NCBI GenBank assembly: GCA_002698985.1
Contig: PAAY01000097.1
Coordinates: 28,365 to 92,364 of the forward strand
Reading direction: 5' to 3'
Source of the DNA: Saprospirales bacterium
Lineage (GTDB): Bacteria; Bacteroidota; Bacteroidia; Chitinophagales; Saprospiraceae
DNA length: 64,000 bases
Below, one piece after another: positions 40,297 to 49,233 of this stretch (position 1 is the first letter of the stretch; each line of letters begins with the position of its first letter). The position numbers were made by a program, and so were the translations under genes. Below the pieces are notes generated by a model. The model did no database searches. It was given only the letters and a program-made list of their open reading frames with translations, and was not told the origin of the DNA.

Positions 40297-41523
40297 TCAC
40301 CTTAGCCCTTCGAACAGCCAGTCGGCGAGGAGTTGGCGGTTGCTGGCGAGGATGATGCGTTTCTGATCCTGGGGGTGGCGGATGTTGCCCAGTTCGATGT
40401 AAACAGAAGGAACTTCGGTTTCACGAAGCATGTGCAGGTCACGGGCGGTGACGGTACCATCATAGCCCCTGCCTTTGCGGTATTTCTCGTAGCTGATTTT
40501 CATGGCCTGGTGCATGGCGAGGGCGGTTTTTTTACCGGTATTGTCACCAGGGTAGTAATAGAAAAAGAGATCGGTTTGCTGGCGGTGGCTCCGTGAATCC
40601 ACATGGATGACTACCAGCATCTGGTCTTTGACGCCTTGTTTTTTGTGCTTTTCGTAGAGTTTGTTGATGATGTCAGAACGCTGGGTGAGGCGTGGTTTCT
40701 GGCTGGCCGGCACCGCCAGCCCTCCCCAGACCACCTCGTCGGCGTCGCATTTCAGGTATTGGTCCTCCCGGATGCCATCGTCGGGGTCCCGGTTGATGAG
40801 GTAGGTGGTTGCGCCGTGTGCCACCAGGTGCCTGGCCAGGCGGAGGGCCACGTCGTAGGCGTATTCATCTTCGCAAAGGGTGTGTTTGCCCACTTTGGCC
40901 ATGGCGCCGGGGTCGGGTCCGCCGTGGCCGCTCTCCACATAAAACACCTTGCCCCGTAGCTCATTTGATACCAACGGCACGTGTTCAAACTTTTTACCGA
41001 AGATGGGAAAGATGCGGTTGCCGCCGGAAGCCAGGGCCAGGTTGTCGTCTGAATCTTCCACATTGCTTTCGGTGATGCTGGAATCAAGTTGTGGATTGGT
41101 GTGCACTTCCGGCAGGGTAGGTTCGGGGCAATGCAGCAGGTGGTAAGGCACCCACAGCTCTTTGTCCTTTCTGAAATCACCGCTTTTGTAGCCGTTCCGG
41201 AACATCCGGTCGTTGTATTCTTCAATGGATTTGGCGGTGTTCCAATCATCGATGCCGATGGAAGAGCGGATGGTCTTGCCGTTGAATTTGTGAATGCTGA
41301 TGGGCAGGTAATACTTTCTGCCAATGACCAGCATGGACCCCTCTTTCAGTTTGTTGATTTCGTAAAAACGCCGGTGGTTGCAGGCGTACCGGTCCAGTTC
41401 GTACCGCCTGAGAAGTGAAAAGACACCGTCACCCGGGAGGGCTTCGGTTTGGAGCAGGTCATCGCTCCCAGTGTTAAAGGCGAAACTTGTCAGTACCAGT
41501 AAGAGGATGAGCATTTTGGGCAT
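40297..41523 (-). CDS. N-acetylmuramoyl-L-alanine amidase family protein
   Basis: The ATG at 41523 gives MPKMLILLLVLTSFAFNTG, a signal peptide, and a product of 408 residues; longer in-frame starts run into the next gene. The C-terminal ~230 residues form an amidase_3 domain. Zinc ligands are His in VESGHGGPDPGA, Glu in EDEYAYDVALRL and His in VVIHVDSR; the catalytic Glu is probably in YIELGNIRHP. The usual SIHAN motif is replaced by VIHVDS. The N-terminal ~150 residues look like a LysM-type or similar wall-binding segment. It should cleave the peptide stem from peptidoglycan in the periplasm. Confidence 0.85.
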   Translation of the reverse strand: MPKMLILLLVLTSFAFNTGSDDLLQTEALPGDGVFSLLRRYELDRYACNHRRFYEINKLKEGSMLVIGRKYYLPISIHKFNGKTIRSSIGIDDWNTAKSIEEYNDRMFRNGYKSGDFRKDKELWVPYHLLHCPEPTLPEVHTNPQLDSSITESNVEDSDDNLALASGGNRIFPIFGKKFEHVPLVSNELRGKVFYVESGHGGPDPGAMAKVGKHTLCEDEYAYDVALRLARHLVAHGATTYLINRDPDDGIREDQYLKCDADEVVWGGLAVPASQKPRLTQRSDIINKLYEKHKKQGVKDQMLVVIHVDSRSHRQQTDLFFYYYPGDNTGKKTALAMHQAMKISYEKYRKGRGYDGTVTARDLHMLRETEVPSVYIELGNIRHPQDQKRIILASNRQLLADWLFEGLR

Positions 41524-41617
41524 TGAACCAGGAAGTTTTGAGTCACACAAACGCCTCATTGCGCAGCGAAAATATCCAAAATGCCTTTTCCCCGTGTTAA
41601 TGTTCCCAAATTGTGCT

Positions 41618-44356
41618 TCATCGCTTCGCAATTCTGAAAGTCTGCACGCCTTCGTCTGACTTGAGCACAACGAGGTAAATCCCGGATTGCCAATCGTTTG
41701 ATTCATCGATGGGCCACTGGTGCTGACCGGCCGACAGCCTGTCGAAATAACGGCTTTGCAGCAACTGCCCCGTGAGCGTGTACACCTCCAGGCTAAGGTT
41801 CTCGAGGTCGGTGGATGAAACGAAGTTGACTTTTGCCGAAGCTGAAAACGGATTCGGATAAGCGTAAAACTCCAGAATGCGACTTTCTTCGGAAACGGCA
41901 TTCAGGCAGGCTGTGCTGATGGTAAAATACTCGTAGCTGCCCACGGCAAAATCACAGATGGAGCGCACCCGGATTTCGTAAGGAGTGCACATCTCCAATC
42001 CCGAAACGGCGTATTCGTTTTCGGTGGTGCTGTAGGTAGTCCAGTCATCACCGCTGCCGGCTTTGCGGTAGCCGAATTCATAACTGATGAAATTGGAAGG
42101 GCCGTTCCAGTGTGCCACAATTGACGAAAAGGTGGTGTCAAAGCTGAAATCGTATGCGTTGGCGCAAGGCACTGCCGGCCGGAAGACGGCGATGACGGTG
42201 TCGCCGAAAACGCTGTCCAATGCCAGGTGGATGGTGTCGGCAAGGTCATCCGGCTCAAAGGGATTGTTGATGACCTCCCAGTGATCCAGTACCCAGTCGG
42301 GTTGCGGTTGCGCAGCGAAGCTCAAAGTGGTGCCCGTAAAATAATCGCCGATGTAAGGGTATGAGGCAGGTGCAATGGTGTTGACCAGCACCTTGTTGGC
42401 CTGGTTATCCGGCTGAACGATGACGGTGACAGGGTAGGGACCTTCCACATCGTAACACTCCACGATGCCGCCATCGATCACGGTGCAGCGGGAATAGATG
42501 AAGTCTTTGAGTTGTTGCACGTTTTGTTGCCATTGGCTCAGGCTGCCACCCCAACGATCGATGTGAGCGGGCATTTCGGGTTCGATTACTGCCAGCATGG
42601 AGTCGAGCAGGCCAATCATGTAGTCGCAGGTAAAGTAGCTATTGTTCAGGTCTGCGTAGCGGTTCACATAGAGGGAGTGAAAATCCTCGTTGGCCATGAG
42701 GCTCTGAATTAGCTGCCCGTGGCCCTCGAAATCAGAGATCAGGTCTTCGCCATAGCAAGGGTCGGCATTTGCCGAAGGATCCGGAATACCCGTGTAATTG
42801 ATGTAGTGCCCGAAGGTGGCATCCATGTCCCAGAGGGTGTATCGCCACTTTTTGGCGCCGCCGGTTGGTTTACGGCCCCTCCACCAGGCGGTGTTCCAGT
42901 TGAGCCAGTCCATGCACACCACGTGGGTGTTGATGATGAAATAGTCGATGAGGCTGAGCATGTTGAGGCGTTCCTCAGCGTATTTGTAATTGTCCGGAAT
43001 GCTCATGTCGTTGGTGGTGATGAAGGCGTAGAGGTCGTCCCAGTCCTGGCGGCTGCCGTACTCCTCCCATGTGGCACCCCAGGTTTTGATGTAGTCAATC
43101 CACTTTTCGCCCTGGTCGTAGTAGTGGCGGGTAAAGTCGGGGTCGTCCACTTTTTCCCGGATTTCATATACGCCCCAGTATTCGCCGTTCACGTAAATCA
43201 CACAAGGCAAGTAAGTCCGTTCGTCCAGTTCCAGGTCTGCCTTTTGGGAGAGGGTGTGCACGTAGGCATCCCGGATGTGGGCGCCGTCGTTCAGGGCTGG
43301 GTAGTTGTCGTTGGCGGCGGCTTTCAGGATGAGGCGCTGGAATTTGTCCCGGTCTTTATCCGGAAAAACCTGGTGGCTGATGGAACTGGTGTAGCCCATC
43401 TGGTCGCGAGTGATGTAGTCGATGCCCCGCTGTGCATAAGCCCAGGAATCGTTGCCGTGTTTGTTGTATTCGCCGTAGGCAAAATCAATTCGTTCTCCGT
43501 TGTCGAAGTACTCGAAAGAGCCACGGGGCTCGTTCTGCGTGCCGTTGAGCAAGGTCATCAGGTTGCTTCCTGCAATGGACAGCACGGGCACGGTGTGGTT
43601 GTCGTTGATGAAGTAGGTGTTCACCAGGGTGAAGCTCGGCAGAAAATCGCTGTCATTAGGGAAGGCCCTGGCCTTTAGCACGGTGGTCGCATTGATGTTG
43701 ATGGGGGCTGCATAGATGGTGGAAGTGGGAGAAGGCTCACTGCCGTCGGTGGTGTAGCGAACGATGGTTCCAGCGGGCACAGCCAGGCTGATTGTCAAGG
43801 CGCTGTCGTAGAAGCCAGCCCCCTGGCTGGCTGTGGGCATCTGTGCGTAGCCGGCTTTTGCGTTTGCATTGGGTGCACCGGGTGTGGGATTGGTGAAAAT
43901 GCCCCAGTTCAAAGCAGCGTCGCTTACCCGGCCAGTTGAGTGGTTGACCTGGTTGGGCTGGGTGATCTGCACCAGGTCCAGGGTGTTTTGTTGCGGATCG
44001 GAAAGGACGATGTATTCGTGTTTGGTTTGGGTGAGTTTGAATCCGGCGTGGATGAAGCCCATGCTGTACTCGTCTCTGTCGGAACAAAAGACCAGCAGAT
44101 GCTCCCCCGGCTGGATGGTGATGCCCGTCGGAAACTCCCATTTATCGGGATTGTTGGGATTATCACTCAGGTAATACCCACCGAGGCTGACGGTGGCAGT
44201 GCCTGCATTGTACAGCTCCACCCAGTCCTCGTGCTCACCGTAGTTGTCGATGATGCCGTCCATGTTGGCGGCGGAATATTCGTTGATGATGACCTGGGCC
44301 TGGACAGCCAGGGTAAAAAGCAGCGCATTCGCAAGGGCGCAAATCCTGAGACACAT
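41618..44356 (-). CDS. T9SS-sorted CotH-kinase / lamin-tail protein
   Basis: A 912-residue secreted protein. After a signal peptide (MCLRICALANALLFTLAVQAQ), a lamin-tail domain (~20-140, INEYSAANMDGIIDNYGEHEDWVEL in outline) is followed by a chitobiase-type Ig domain with YTTDGSEPS. The CotH-like kinase domain (~280-580) includes FQRLILKAA, GEYWGVYEIREKVD and YTLWDMDATFGHY. An FN3-like domain comes next, and the last ~80 residues are a type A T9SS sorting domain (FYAYPNPFSASAKVNF... TFRIAKR). CotH kinases phosphorylate secreted proteins; the role here is unknown. It is downstream of the giant adhesin gene with a 38-nt gap. Confidence 0.88.
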   Translation of the reverse strand: MCLRICALANALLFTLAVQAQVIINEYSAANMDGIIDNYGEHEDWVELYNAGTATVSLGGYYLSDNPNNPDKWEFPTGITIQPGEHLLVFCSDRDEYSMGFIHAGFKLTQTKHEYIVLSDPQQNTLDLVQITQPNQVNHSTGRVSDAALNWGIFTNPTPGAPNANAKAGYAQMPTASQGAGFYDSALTISLAVPAGTIVRYTTDGSEPSPTSTIYAAPININATTVLKARAFPNDSDFLPSFTLVNTYFINDNHTVPVLSIAGSNLMTLLNGTQNEPRGSFEYFDNGERIDFAYGEYNKHGNDSWAYAQRGIDYITRDQMGYTSSISHQVFPDKDRDKFQRLILKAAANDNYPALNDGAHIRDAYVHTLSQKADLELDERTYLPCVIYVNGEYWGVYEIREKVDDPDFTRHYYDQGEKWIDYIKTWGATWEEYGSRQDWDDLYAFITTNDMSIPDNYKYAEERLNMLSLIDYFIINTHVVCMDWLNWNTAWWRGRKPTGGAKKWRYTLWDMDATFGHYINYTGIPDPSANADPCYGEDLISDFEGHGQLIQSLMANEDFHSLYVNRYADLNNSYFTCDYMIGLLDSMLAVIEPEMPAHIDRWGGSLSQWQQNVQQLKDFIYSRCTVIDGGIVECYDVEGPYPVTVIVQPDNQANKVLVNTIAPASYPYIGDYFTGTTLSFAAQPQPDWVLDHWEVINNPFEPDDLADTIHLALDSVFGDTVIAVFRPAVPCANAYDFSFDTTFSSIVAHWNGPSNFISYEFGYRKAGSGDDWTTYSTTENEYAVSGLEMCTPYEIRVRSICDFAVGSYEYFTISTACLNAVSEESRILEFYAYPNPFSASAKVNFVSSTDLENLSLEVYTLTGQLLQSRYFDRLSAGQHQWPIDESNDWQSGIYLVVLKSDEGVQTFRIAKR

Positions 44357-44394
44357 TTTGGGTGGTGTTTGTTCCCCCGTTTGCCGAAGGAAGA

Positions 44395-47300
44395 TTAACG
44401 AATAAGTGTGGTGTGGCCGCTGTACCTCTCAAGGGAGCCGTCAATAAAGCTGACTTCCAGGTACCAGACATACACGCCCGGTGGCATGGGCTTGCCTTTG
44501 AAAGTGCCGTCCCAACCGGTTGTGTTGCTGTTGATCTCAAAATCTCCCGCTTCGAAAAGCAGTTCTCCCCACCGGTCGAAAACCCGGAAGTAGTTGATCT
44601 TGTCCACCAATTTCGAGTTTCCGTGAACCAACAGCAGGTCGTTCACGCCATCGTTGCCGGGGGTGAAGGCCGTAGGCACTTCGATGCTGCGCAACTCCCT
44701 GACGAAAATGTTGATGAGGTCTTCGGCGGTACAGCCGTTGGGATCCGTGATGGTCAAGCTGGCCGAAGTAGGCGAATAAACTTCAAAGACTCCGATTCTG
44801 GCGCTGCTGTCCACCGGCGGTGTTTGCGGGTTGTTGGAGAACCAGTGGTAGCTCAGTAAATCCCAGTTTGCCGGGTCAACACCGCCGATGCCGGGGTGAA
44901 TTTCGAGAAGGGTGCCGTAATCAACCATGGTGTCGGGACCCAGGTCCAGGGTCAGTTCAGGTGGTTCCACAACGACGAGGCCGCTGGTGTCGTAAATGCA
45001 GCCTTTGGCGTCGCGGATGTATAGGCTGTAATCGCCTGGCGGCAATTGTGCGATCAGTGGCGAACCGAAATAATTCTCCCCGTCGGTGCTGAAAACAAAC
45101 GGCGGATTGGCCCCACTGACCTCCACGAACAGGCTTCCGTTGTCAAAACCGTAACAGCTGATATCTGTGATTTCCACATTCACGAGGAAGGGTTCCGGTT
45201 GTTCGATGAACGTAGAGTCTTCCAGCTCGCAGCCCTCACTGTCCGTAATGGTCACAAAAGCCCAGCCACCAGGCAGGTTGACGGCAGGATTGGCCGCTTC
45301 TCCGTTTGACCAGAAATAGTTGTAGGGCGGTGTGCCACCGCTTGGTGAGGCAAAAGACCGCCCGTCCGTGTAGCCTGCGCAACTGGCTGGCTCGTTGTTG
45401 AAGCTGACCGAAATGGGCGTTGAATTTTCAATGCTGGTGCTGTACTCAGCCGTGCAACCGTTGGCGTCGGTCACCACCAGGTGGTAGTCGCCTGACGGCA
45501 ATTGTGCCAGATCCTGGGTTGTTGGGCCATGGTCCCATTGGTAGTTGTAATTGGGTGTACCGCCGCTTACAGTGATGTCGATGGTGCCATTGCTCTGACC
45601 GAAACAGCCGGCATCCTGTGTGGTGGCCGTCACCTGCAATTCATCGGGTTGCTGAATGTCGATGCAATCTTCGGCGGTGCAGCCATTGGTATCGGTCACC
45701 AGCAGGCAGTATTGCCCGACGGGCAAAGCACTCAGGGATGAATCGCCGGGCGTACCGTTCCATTCGTAGCTGTAGGGTTGCGTGCCGCCAGTTACCGTTG
45801 CGGTGATGCTTCCGTCGGCTCCGCCAAAACAGCTCACATCGGTTTTGCCGAAGGAAATGACGAGCGCCGCAGGCTCTGAGGGGGCAGCGGTGGTGGTGGC
45901 CGTGCAGCCTTTGAGGTCGGTCACGGTTACCGTGTAGGTAGTGGCGCTCAGGCCGGTGGCTATTGGGTCTGACTGCCCGTTGGACCACAGGTAGGCATAG
46001 CCCGGCGTGCCGCCATTGGCCATGGCGGTGGCAGTGCCGTCCCCGGAGCCCAGGCAGGAAAGGTCGGTTGCGGTGGCGTCAACGGTGAGCAGGGGTGGTT
46101 CTTCAATGGTGGCGGTGGCCTGCACCTGGCAGCCGTTGTCATCGGTAACGTTCACCTGGTAGCTCCCAGCCGGCAGGTTTTGCACCAGCTCGGTGGTGGC
46201 GTTGCCAGCAGCGGCGTCCCACTGGATCATGTAGTCCGGTGTACCACCGGTGATCTGCACGAAGGCCTCCCCGGTGGCCGTTCCGAAACAGTCCACACTG
46301 TCAACGATGGCAAATGCATCCAGCAAGGTCGGTTCTATTATTTCAACGCTTACCGAATCCTGGCAGCCATTGTCGTCGGTGACAGTGACGGCATGGGCGC
46401 CCGGACTGAGGCCGGTGGCTATGGAGTCCGTCTGGCCTTCGGTCCAGTTGAAACTGTAAGGCCAGACACCTCCGCCAACCGTCAAGGTAGCCGATCCGTC
46501 GTTGGCGCCAAAACAGCTGATGTTGGCCAGCAATTGCGGATCCAAAATCAGTTCCTCAGGCTGGTTGATGGTGACCGAAAACTGTTGAGGACAATCGTCG
46601 GCATCTATGACCGTAACGGTATAGTCTCCTGCAGGCAGGTTTTGGAATGTGCCGGTGGTGTTGGTCAGGGTGTCGAGGTACCAGGTGTAGCCGCCGGCGC
46701 CTCCGTTGGCCGAAAGGCCGATGCTTCCATCACTGCCGTTGTAACAGGTCACATCCTGAACGTTGTCGAGGGTGATGTTTGGCGGAACGCAGGGCGGCGT
46801 AAAACAGGTGGCCGTGGCGGTGTCGCTGTTGCACTGGCTGAGGGCCACCACTTCAATGGTGATGGTGTCGGATGGAGCCAGGTTGCCGATGAAGTGCGAC
46901 AGGTTGCCGTTGTTGGGAGGTACCCAGCCGCTGCCTTCAACATTGACCAGGTAGCCGTTGTTGCCGGCCACGTCGTTCCACTCAAAGGTGATGTTGTCGA
47001 TGCCAACGTTGTTGCAGTTGATTTCAGGAGTTTCGGGTTTGGAGATCACGTCGATCGTCACCGTGTCGTACACCTCGCAGCCGTAGGAATCCCAGGCGGT
47101 GAGGTAGTAGGTTGTGGTGGTGTCAGGTGTGGCGATGGGGTCCGGGCAGTCGTCGCAGGACAAGCCGGCGGAAGGTTCCCAGCGGTAGTTGACCTGGTAG
47201 AGCGGTTCAAAGGTGATGGTCCAGTCCAGCAGGGTGCCGTCAAAGCCCATCTGGTCGTCAATGCAGAGGAGCTGCCAGGTGCCATTGGTGGGGTAGTCGC

Positions 47301-48918
47301 CGTCCCAGAGGTCTGACCAGACGCCCTCTATGGCCCAGGTACCACCGTTGAAAGCCGCTCCCATGCCGCCGGGGCAGGGTGGTACATTGAAAAAGTCAGA
47401 AATGGGTGTGGTGGCAGTTGGGCTGAAACAGACCTGGTCGTAGTCGTCGCAATTTTTCCCGTTGTCAGAACTGAGTTCGATGAATTGCCCGCCGGGCGAA
47501 ATGAGAAATAGGTCGAGGTCGTCGTCCCATTTGGTGTCGATGTTCACACAAACGGATCGGATGACTCCGGGCCCCAGTGTGATGGGTTGCACCCCAAAAA
47601 CATTAATCGGTGAATAAGTCGGGTTACCGAAGGGGATGGCCATGTCCTGGTCGTTGGTGAACGAAGGTGGCGTAGGCAAGGGGATGGGCAGGGTGCCATC
47701 CAACTGGACGGGCTGGCCCTGGCAAACCGTGGTGTCGCTGCGCAAGTCCGGCGGCAGGATTTCATTGTCGCGGATGTACAGCCAAAAAGTGTCCCGGTTG
47801 CAGATATCCCGCTGGATGTCGATCCCGATGGATTCCACGTCCTCGTCGATGCCGTCGGGGATGGCGATGATCTCAACGGTGATGGATGAATCTCCGGCAG
47901 GGATGAACAGGTCTGTCGGCACTTCAACGTAATCCACGCCGTTGGTGGCGGTGCCCAGGATGGTGTAATCCAGCGGGTAATCCGTCTCAACCGCGTTGGG
48001 GAAGCTAAAGGTTATGGAACCGGTGGCGCAGCCTTCGGTTACGGTACCGTCCAGACTGACGGTTGCGGTCTCCACCTCGAGGGTCGGCGCTCCAAAAGAC
48101 TTTGCTTCGAGAAATACCCCGGTGTCGTAAACCCAGTCGGTAACATCGGCAACCGCCAGTTTGATGGTGTAAGTCTCGCAGGGAGTCACCACGGCAGTGG
48201 CGGTAAAAACATCGGTATAGCCGTCGTAAACGGGCTGCAGGGCAATGCCGTTGTTGTCGTTGTAAAACTGAATGAAAGAGGGTGGGCAGTTAGCGCCGTT
48301 CTGCGGGTGGATGTTGTTGATGGATACGGCCTGTGTGGTTCCCGGAATGGTGGCGATGTTTTCCCCGTTGTTGGTGAAAGGCCCGTTGATGCCGGGGCCA
48401 CTGATGAAGAAGCCAAAAACGTCGTTGAAACTGGAGCAGGAAAATTCGGGGTACTCTTCCGAGGCAAAAACGTATTTGAACTGAACGGTGTCACCGGTAG
48501 GAACGAATTCGATGGTGTAAACGGCCAGGTCGCGCAGTGTGCCTGTAGCGATGTCCGACAAATCGGGATCGTTGTTGTTGACGCCGTTATTGTTGGAAGC
48601 AAAGTCATTCCCGAGACAGTTGGCGCCAAAGGGTCCGCCGTTGCAATCGCCAGCAGCACGTCCCGATGTCAGCAAGATTCCCCTGTCGATACCGATGGCC
48701 TGCTGGCCGTTTTTGAAATAACCCACGGCTTCGGGGGCTCCGCTGTAATTCACGCTCAGCACCTCCACACCCTGACCGAGGAAGATATTGGTGATCAGGT
48801 TTTCAGGGGTGAACGGAGCGGTGGTGGCGTCGGTAACTTCCATGTTCTGGGCTTGCAAACCCAGCGTGGACATCAGAAAAACAAAGATGAAAAACTTGGG
48901 CAGGTAAATCCGGCTCAT
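44395..48918 (-). CDS. Giant SprB-repeat adhesin with type B T9SS sorting domain
   Basis: ATG 48918 gives the signal peptide MSRIYLPKFFIFVFLMSTLG; an ATG eight codons upstream is also in frame. Order: a choice-of-anchor-type N-domain (~30-280), a Calx-beta-like segment, a P-domain-like jelly roll (ITLGPGVIRSVCVNIDTKWD), an Ig/FN3 segment, and eight SprB-type repeats of about 75-80 residues, each with xxCFGxxDG and VTDxxGC (~750-1360). The C-terminal ~95 residues are the gliding-motility-associated type B sorting domain (TAFTPGNDGVNDLLLVHG, WDGTFKGKPMPPGVYVWYLE). It should be an outer-surface filament or adhesin, possibly used for gliding or biofilm attachment. Confidence 0.92.
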   Translation of the reverse strand: MSRIYLPKFFIFVFLMSTLGLQAQNMEVTDATTAPFTPENLITNIFLGQGVEVLSVNYSGAPEAVGYFKNGQQAIGIDRGILLTSGRAAGDCNGGPFGANCLGNDFASNNNGVNNNDPDLSDIATGTLRDLAVYTIEFVPTGDTVQFKYVFASEEYPEFSCSSFNDVFGFFISGPGINGPFTNNGENIATIPGTTQAVSINNIHPQNGANCPPSFIQFYNDNNGIALQPVYDGYTDVFTATAVVTPCETYTIKLAVADVTDWVYDTGVFLEAKSFGAPTLEVETATVSLDGTVTEGCATGSITFSFPNAVETDYPLDYTILGTATNGVDYVEVPTDLFIPAGDSSITVEIIAIPDGIDEDVESIGIDIQRDICNRDTFWLYIRDNEILPPDLRSDTTVCQGQPVQLDGTLPIPLPTPPSFTNDQDMAIPFGNPTYSPINVFGVQPITLGPGVIRSVCVNIDTKWDDDLDLFLISPGGQFIELSSDNGKNCDDYDQVCFSPTATTPISDFFNVPPCPGGMGAAFNGGTWAIEGVWSDLWDGDYPTNGTWQLLCIDDQMGFDGTLLDWTITFEPLYQVNYRWEPSAGLSCDDCPDPIATPDTTTTYYLTAWDSYGCEVYDTVTIDVISKPETPEINCNNVGIDNITFEWNDVAGNNGYLVNVEGSGWVPPNNGNLSHFIGNLAPSDTITIEVVALSQCNSDTATATCFTPPCVPPNITLDNVQDVTCYNGSDGSIGLSANGGAGGYTWYLDTLTNTTGTFQNLPAGDYTVTVIDADDCPQQFSVTINQPEELILDPQLLANISCFGANDGSATLTVGGGVWPYSFNWTEGQTDSIATGLSPGAHAVTVTDDNGCQDSVSVEIIEPTLLDAFAIVDSVDCFGTATGEAFVQITGGTPDYMIQWDAAAGNATTELVQNLPAGSYQVNVTDDNGCQVQATATIEEPPLLTVDATATDLSCLGSGDGTATAMANGGTPGYAYLWSNGQSDPIATGLSATTYTVTVTDLKGCTATTTAAPSEPAALVISFGKTDVSCFGGADGSITATVTGGTQPYSYEWNGTPGDSSLSALPVGQYCLLVTDTNGCTAEDCIDIQQPDELQVTATTQDAGCFGQSNGTIDITVSGGTPNYNYQWDHGPTTQDLAQLPSGDYHLVVTDANGCTAEYSTSIENSTPISVSFNNEPASCAGYTDGRSFASPSGGTPPYNYFWSNGEAANPAVNLPGGWAFVTITDSEGCELEDSTFIEQPEPFLVNVEITDISCYGFDNGSLFVEVSGANPPFVFSTDGENYFGSPLIAQLPPGDYSLYIRDAKGCIYDTSGLVVVEPPELTLDLGPDTMVDYGTLLEIHPGIGGVDPANWDLLSYHWFSNNPQTPPVDSSARIGVFEVYSPTSASLTITDPNGCTAEDLINIFVRELRSIEVPTAFTPGNDGVNDLLLVHGNSKLVDKINYFRVFDRWGELLFEAGDFEINSNTTGWDGTFKGKPMPPGVYVWYLEVSFIDGSLERYSGHTTLIR

Positions 48919-49233
48919 GAAAAGGGTAATAATATCGGTCACAGGTACTGGTTCTGATCAATGTGAAAGACTTTGAAATCGGGTATAAATGTAGGCCAAA
49001 TTCGTGGCATCATAGCCTGAGGAGATTTTCAATCCAAAATTTGGCGGTCGGCTAACAAAAAATTGCCGGAGGCGAAGAATGACAACATCGGGAAAGCCTT
49101 GCCTGTCTACCCACTGCTCAAACAGAATAGCTGTCCTGTCAGTGGTGCCATTTATCTAAAAAACAACCTGTCCCATCGGTGCCTTTCTATTTTGGCGTGT
49201 TTCCAAAAAATTACACTTTATCACGTCGGAACC
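48919..49233. other. Divergent promoter region between adhesin and SppA genes
   Basis: No gene is visible. A plus-strand TATTTTG at 49188-49194 could be a -7 element for sppA, and on the minus strand TACATTTA (about 48986-48993) could serve the adhesin gene. Both are weak matches. Confidence 0.35.

Noticed and set aside
44362..48957. Several long plus-strand frames opposite the giant adhesin
   Set aside because: Low-complexity composition in a strongly coding antisense context; shadows of the adhesin codons.
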